This document shows, piece by piece, positions 3,624-5,851 of a stretch of DNA of 5,851 nucleotides. Where the stretch lies: assembly GCA_012798275.1 (NCBI GenBank), contig JAAZNO010000573.1:1-5851 (forward strand). The letters run 5' to 3'. The notes beneath the pieces are model-generated. The model did no database searches. It was not told where the DNA came from and was given only the letters and a program-made list of their open reading frames with translations. The translations under genes were made by a program, and so were the position numbers. The DNA is from Chloroflexota bacterium. Its GTDB lineage: Bacteria; Chloroflexota; Anaerolineae; B4-G1; SLSP01. Every line of letters begins with the position of its first letter. Position 1 is the first letter of the stretch.

Positions 3624-5594
3624 ATGTTAGAACTGGGCTGCGACATCTGCAACGACCTGGAGGCCTCTGCCCGCCGCGAATGGTTGGTCACCAATGGGTT
3701 GGGCGGCTATGCGGCGGGGACGGTCGCCAGTATGCTCACGCGCCGCTATCACGGCCTGTTGATCGCGGCGCTGACGCCGCCGCGACAGCGCGTCCTCCTG
3801 GCGGCCAAGGTCGAGGACAGTGTGCAATATGACGGCCGGTTTTACAGACTCTCCACCAATCAATGGGCCGCCAACGTCATCGAGCCGGAGGGGTACAGAT
3901 ACCTCGAAGGTTTTTGCCTCGAAGAGGGCATCCCCACCTGGACGTATGCCCTGGGGCCAGAGGTGCGCCTGCAAAAGCGCGTCTGGATGCAGGCCGGCGC
4001 CAACACCACCTATGTGCATTACACCTGCCTCGAAAGCCCGCGTCCCCTCGCCCTGGTGCTGGAGACGCTGGTGAACTACCGCGATCACCATCGGCTGACG
4101 CGCGCGATAGGCCAGTGGATGCGGGTGGAACCGGTCGGCCATGGCGTGCGCGTCGTTGCTTCCAGTCAAGCGATCCCTTTTTACATCTTCAGTCAGGATG
4201 CCAGGGCCTCTACCCGTCACGAGTGGTATCGCGATTTCTTCCTGCGCGTTGAGGCAGAACGGGGCCTGGATCGGGTTGAAGATCACCTCAACATCGGCGA
4301 CTTCCACGGAACGCTGGCGCCGGGCAAGACGCTGACGTTGGTTTTCAGTACGGAGCCGACACCGAACCTCGACGGCGACGCCGCGCTTGAGGAGCGGCGC
4401 GCCTATGCCCGGCAGCTCGTGGAGACTGCCGCCCTGGAGGACGCGCCGCCGGAGATTCAGCAGCTCGTGCTGGCCGCCGATCAGTTTGTGGTGCGTCGCA
4501 ACCTCGGCGCCGACGCGGAGGGCTACACCATCATCGCCGGCTATCCCTGGTTTGTGGATTGGGGGCGCGATACGATGATCGCCCTTCCCGGCCTGACCCT
4601 GGCGACGGGGCGGGCTCACATCGCTCGTGAGATCCTGCGCACCTTTGCGGGGCTGGTGGATCAAGGCATGTTGCCCAACAACTTCACCGACACCGAGGCG
4701 GAGCCGGGATACAACACGGTGGACGCGACGCTGTGGTACTTCGAGGCGCTGCGAGCGTATGCGGCCGCGACCGGCGATCTGGCGTTGGTGCGCGAGCTCT
4801 TCCCCGTGCTGCAGGACATCATCGCCTGGCACGAACGCGGCACGCGCTATCAGATCCACGTGGATCCCGCCGATGGCTTGCTCTACGCCGGTGAGCCCGG
4901 CTCGCAGCTCACGTGGATGGACGTCAAGATTGAGGATTGGGTGGTCACGCCGCGCGTCGGTAAAGCGGTGGAGATCAATGCCCTGTGGTATAACGCGTTG
5001 TGCACGATGGCGGAATTCGCCGTCGCTCTGGGCGAGCCGGACGCCGAATATCGGCAGGCGGCAGCGCGCACGGCGGCGAGTTTCGCGCGCTTCTGGAACG
5101 CGGAGGTTGGCTATTGCTACGACGTCATTGACGGGCCGCAGGGGAATGATCCGACGCTGCGGCCCAATCAGATCCTCGCCGTGTCGTTGCCCCATAGTCC
5201 GCTGGCGCCGGAGCAGCAGCGAGCGGTGGTGGCTGTCTGCGAGCGAGAACTGCTCACGCCGTATGGTCTGCGCAGCCTGGCGCCGGGGGATCCGGCGTTC
5301 GTTCCCCATTACGAGGGCGATGTGCGTCAGCGCGACAGCGCCTATCACCAGGGGACGGTTTGGGCGTGGCTGATGGGGCCTTTCGTGAGCGCGCATCTGC
5401 GGGTGTATGGCGATCCGCAGCGGGCGGAAGCCTTCCTCACGCCCTTGCTGCAGCACGTCAACGGACTGGGATTGGGCACCATCGGGGAGATTTTCGACGC
5501 CGTGCCGCCCTTCACGCCGCGTGGCTGTTTCGCGCAGGCGTGGAGCGTCGCCGAGGTGCTGCGCGTCTGGCGGCTGCTTCACCCTGCGGCATGA
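3624..5594 (+). CDS. Glycogen debranching enzyme (amylo-alpha-1,6-glucosidase, GH133 type)
   Basis: A 656-residue protein predicted to hydrolyse alpha-1,6 branch points of glycogen or related alpha-glucans. The N-terminal domain (about 1-260) carries the family signature EWLVTNGLGGYAAGTV at 19-34 and TRRYHGLLIA at 39-48. The C-terminal (alpha/alpha)6-barrel domain (about 280-655) carries GYPWFVDWGRDTM at 306-318, TWMDVK at 430-435 with Asp433 as the likely general acid, TPRVGKAVEINALWYNA in the region around Glu450, AYHQGTVWAW at 573-582, and GTIGEIFD at 618-625 with Glu622 as a candidate catalytic base, then an AQAWSVAE-x-LR ending. Catalytic assignments are by analogy with GH133/GH15-like folds, not proven. 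There is no signal peptide, so it should be cytoplasmic. Length fits the archaeal/bacterial debranching type; this is unrelated to GlgX-type GH13 enzymes. It is transcribed alone as far as visible, with no glg genes nearby, behind a repeat-containing leader. Confidence 0.93.
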   Translation: MLELGCDICNDLEASARREWLVTNGLGGYAAGTVASMLTRRYHGLLIAALTPPRQRVLLAAKVEDSVQYDGRFYRLSTNQWAANVIEPEGYRYLEGFCLEEGIPTWTYALGPEVRLQKRVWMQAGANTTYVHYTCLESPRPLALVLETLVNYRDHHRLTRAIGQWMRVEPVGHGVRVVASSQAIPFYIFSQDARASTRHEWYRDFFLRVEAERGLDRVEDHLNIGDFHGTLAPGKTLTLVFSTEPTPNLDGDAALEERRAYARQLVETAALEDAPPEIQQLVLAADQFVVRRNLGADAEGYTIIAGYPWFVDWGRDTMIALPGLTLATGRAHIAREILRTFAGLVDQGMLPNNFTDTEAEPGYNTVDATLWYFEALRAYAAATGDLALVRELFPVLQDIIAWHERGTRYQIHVDPADGLLYAGEPGSQLTWMDVKIEDWVVTPRVGKAVEINALWYNALCTMAEFAVALGEPDAEYRQAAARTAASFARFWNAEVGYCYDVIDGPQGNDPTLRPNQILAVSLPHSPLAPEQQRAVVAVCERELLTPYGLRSLAPGDPAFVPHYEGDVRQRDSAYHQGTVWAWLMGPFVSAHLRVYGDPQRAEAFLTPLLQHVNGLGLGTIGEIFDAVPPFTPRGCFAQAWSVAEVLRVWRLLHPAA

Positions 5595-5638
5595 CCGGGG
5601 AACGTGGTCACCTGAGCACGTGGGCCCGTGTTTATCTG

Positions 5639-5687
5639 CGAAGGAGACGCCAGGTACTGGCGCATATCATTCAAGCATGAAAATGTG
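5639..5687. repeat. Dispersed hairpin repeat, copy B
   Basis: GACGCCAG at 5646-5653 and CTGGCGCA at 5657-5664 form a 6-bp hairpin (CGCCAG / CTGGCG) with loop GTA. AAAATGTG (5680-5687) follows after exactly 15 nt. It matches copy A at 1052-1099 in both blocks and in spacing, while the 15-nt interior differs. It lies about 45 nt after the debranching enzyme stop. Confidence 0.6.
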
Positions 5688-5701
5688 CGGTAATTGTTCA
5701 G

Positions 5702-5713
5702 CCTGGCGCCAGG
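5702..5713. repeat. 12-bp perfect palindrome
   Basis: CCTGGCGCCAGG is a perfect inverted repeat 14 nt after hairpin repeat copy B, and it shares the GCGCCAG core of that repeat. It may be a degenerate relative or a protein-binding site; no T-run follows to make a terminator. Confidence 0.4.
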
Positions 5714-5769
5714 TAGCCAGACGGCGATGGATGAACCTTTGTGAGCTGTAGCTTTTGCTCCACCCCCTG

Positions 5770-5807
5770 CCCCCTCCTCGACGGCGCATACGCCGTCGGG
5801 GAGGGGG
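5770..5807. repeat. Long GC-rich palindromic repeat
   Basis: The arms 5770-5786 and 5791-5807 pair over 17 bp with a single G-U wobble around a CATA loop. C-rich sequence precedes it, and a run of seven A (5810-5816) follows. It resembles the C-rich/G-rich palindromic intergenic repeats common in environmental bacterial genomes (from memory). On the plus strand the A-run is on the wrong side for a classical intrinsic terminator, though the stem itself could still slow polymerase or protect the 3' end of the debranching enzyme mRNA. Confidence 0.6.
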
Positions 5808-5824
5808 AGAAAAAAAGTGGGGCT

Positions 5825-5851
5825 TTGCAGACGGGCGTAGCCCGCCTGCAA
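5825..5851. repeat. Palindromic repeat at the window edge
   Basis: TTGCAG-A-CGGGC, loop GTA, then GCCCG-C-CTGCAA form an 11-bp stem interrupted by one A-C mismatch. It begins 17 nt after the longer palindrome and ends exactly at the window end, so more of a composite repeat probably lies beyond. Confidence 0.55.

Noticed and set aside
3627..5582. 651-codon open frame on the minus strand opposite the debranching enzyme
   Set aside because: It mirrors the real gene almost end to end, has biased composition (Arg, His, Gln) and no recognisable domain.
5770..5816. Intrinsic terminator of the debranching enzyme gene
   Set aside because: The hairpin is strong, but it is followed by A, not T, on the plus strand. 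On the minus strand the T-run precedes the long stem, and it lies 8 nt after the edge palindrome, too far for a classical terminator.
5579..5851. Open frame of 90 codons on the minus strand in the 3' spacer
   Set aside because: It translates the palindromic repeats and hairpin repeat B and has low-complexity content; no family resemblance and no convincing ribosome binding site.
1..5851. Use of TGA as a Trp codon in this genome
   Set aside because: Although TGA occurs at a probable Trp position at 37-39, three other genes terminate with TGA at normal family lengths and Trp is encoded by TGG throughout nadE, fumC and the debranching enzyme.
1..5851. CRISPR array, tRNA, rRNA, transposase or phage genes
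   Set aside because: No regularly spaced repeats, cloverleaf-like sequence, rRNA-like blocks or recognisable mobile-element proteins were seen on either strand.

Overview
The window reads as a stretch of a GC-rich bacterial chromosome, most likely a Chloroflexota member of the Anaerolineae/Caldilineae type. This is an inference from three things: a membrane-anchored thioredoxin-like protein with a Thr/Pro-rich linker, extended -10 promoters of the form TGnTATAAT, and intergenic spacers full of short palindromic and leader-type dispersed repeats. No 16S or other taxonomic marker is present. The standard genetic code appears to be in use, because three genes end in TGA at normal family lengths.

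Layout: (1) 1-114, the C-terminal end of a DUF4160-family gene interrupted by an in-frame TGA where I expect a conserved Trp, followed 4 nt later by (2) 119-418, an intact DUF2442-family gene. This accessory pair has about 51% GC, clearly lower than the genes to its right. (3) 451-1026, minus strand, a secreted or membrane-anchored thioredoxin-like protein with a CSHC active site, convergent with the DUF2442 gene. (4) 1027-1277, a divergent spacer holding outward promoters, a hairpin repeat and a leader element. (5) 1278-2015 nadE and 2025-3416 fumC, a two-gene operon in which the fumC ribosome binding site overlaps the nadE stop codon. (6) 3417-3623, a repeat-rich spacer with a TATAAT box, a potentially structured leader and a second copy of the leader element. 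(7) 3624-5594, a glycogen debranching enzyme (amylo-alpha-1,6-glucosidase, GH133 type). (8) 5595-5851, a gene-free tail with a second copy of the hairpin repeat, a 12-bp palindrome and two strong palindromic repeats, the last running to the window edge.

Functionally these are mostly independent housekeeping genes: the last step of NAD synthesis, a TCA-cycle hydratase, alpha-glucan breakdown and an extracytoplasmic thiol-redox protein. I see no defence system, CRISPR array, integrase or transposase. The most interesting material is outside the large genes: the nonsense-interrupted DUF4160 gene beside an intact DUF2442 partner, and two unrelated transcription units (nadE-fumC and the debranching enzyme) that carry the same leader repeat at almost the same distance from their start codons, each beside potential secondary structure.
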